A stretch of 6,314 nt of DNA, taken from contig JAPPPC010000200.1 of NCBI GenBank assembly GCA_028817685.1, positions 1 to 6,314 of the forward strand, written 5' to 3'. This DNA comes from Rhodospirillaceae bacterium. GTDB taxonomy: Bacteria > Pseudomonadota > Alphaproteobacteria > UBA8366 > GCA-2717185. This document shows, piece after piece, positions 5,996 to 6,314 of this stretch. The first letter of the stretch is position 1. Each line of letters begins with the position of its first letter. The notes beneath the pieces are model-generated. The model ran no database searches. It had not been told where the DNA came from and was given only the letters and a program-made list of their open reading frames with translations. Made by a program: the position numbers and the translations under genes.

Positions 5996-6314
5996 ATGAC
6001 CGACGAAGAAATGATGGATCTGGTCGCCCGGTTTCGCGACGCCTTCCGGTCCGCGGACCCGGCAAAGCTGTCGCAGGTCCTGACCGACGATTTCGAATGG
6101 CACCAGCATTTCGCCGACGGCCCCGGCGACCGGCCGACAGGGCGCATCGCCTATGGAGTCGAAGGGATGGTCGAAGTCCTCGAATGGCGCAAGAAGAACT
6201 GGAAGAAACAACGCATCGCCGACCTGGTCGAACGGCCCGCCGGCGACGTGATCCTGCAGATGTTCACGACCCAGGGACTCGACGAGAACGACGAACCGTT
6301 CCACTGGAATGTCG
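5996..6314 (+). CDS. NTF2/SnoaL-like domain protein, 3'-partial
   Basis: An open frame of 106 codons runs from ATG 5996 past the right edge, so the C-terminus is missing. The start has an excellent AAGGAG site (5982-5987) 8 nt upstream. The sequence begins MTDEEMMDLVARFRDAFRSADPAKLSQVLTDDFEWHQHF when read in two parts: an N-terminal helix, then the LSQVLTDDFEWH turn. This is the normal opening of the NTF2-like cone fold (SnoaL-type ketosteroid isomerase relatives). GVEGMVEVLEWRKKNW (about 56-71) is the second helix, and the beta strands VILQMFTTQGLDENDEPFHWNV follow in two stretches with the usual sheet pattern. Family members include isomerases, dehydratases, hydrolases and non-catalytic binding proteins, so no reaction can be named. 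It is divergent from the GST gene and may share control with it. Family assignment is by recognised pattern only. Confidence 0.75.
   Translation, partial: MTDEEMMDLVARFRDAFRSADPAKLSQVLTDDFEWHQHFADGPGDRPTGRIAYGVEGMVEVLEWRKKNWKKQRIADLVERPAGDVILQMFTTQGLDENDEPFHWNV

Noticed and set aside
5639..6304. Long minus-strand open frame of 221 codons
   Set aside because: It is the antisense and off-frame shadow of the NTF2-like and GST genes, crosses the divergent promoter region and matches no family I recognise.

Overview
The window looks like a piece of a GC-rich alphaproteobacterial chromosome, possibly Rhodospirillales-like. This rests on a DapC-type aminotransferase, a short-linker FtsK and LolA lying in that order on one strand, and on overall protein character. 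The exact taxon cannot be fixed from the sequence alone.

Left part (1-4067, + strand): a tightly packed run of housekeeping genes that reads as an operon. It starts with the 5'-truncated dapC-like aminotransferase (lysine/diaminopimelate branch, hence peptidoglycan precursor). Next comes ftsK (DNA translocase that clears the closing septum of chromosome), 16 nt downstream. Last is lolA (periplasmic lipoprotein carrier), whose best start lies 50 nt inside the end of ftsK. All three jobs concern envelope growth and division. The aminotransferase frame carries an in-frame TAG at 61-63, exactly where the family has a conserved tyrosine.

Middle gap (4068-4223): 156 nt without a gene. Its first half holds a weak stem-loop and a G-rich stretch after lolA. 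Its second half is a strikingly AT-rich patch (about 24% G+C over 4157-4210) with a sigma70-like promoter and two tandem copies of a 21-bp motif at a 26-bp period. This is a likely regulated promoter for the next gene.

Right part (4224-6314): accessory metabolic genes. A luciferase-like flavin monooxygenase (+) converges, with a 10-nt gap, on a YibF-type glutathione S-transferase-like gene (-). A 106-nt divergent intergenic region (5890-5995) then leads to an NTF2/SnoaL-like gene (+) that runs off the right edge. Their neighbourhood suggests oxidation or detoxification of small organic molecules, but no substrate can be named.

No RNA genes, insertion sequences, CRISPR arrays, attachment sites or replication origins were seen. 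I found no convincing new multi-gene system. The best leads are the amber codon in dapC and the repeated motif in front of the monooxygenase gene.
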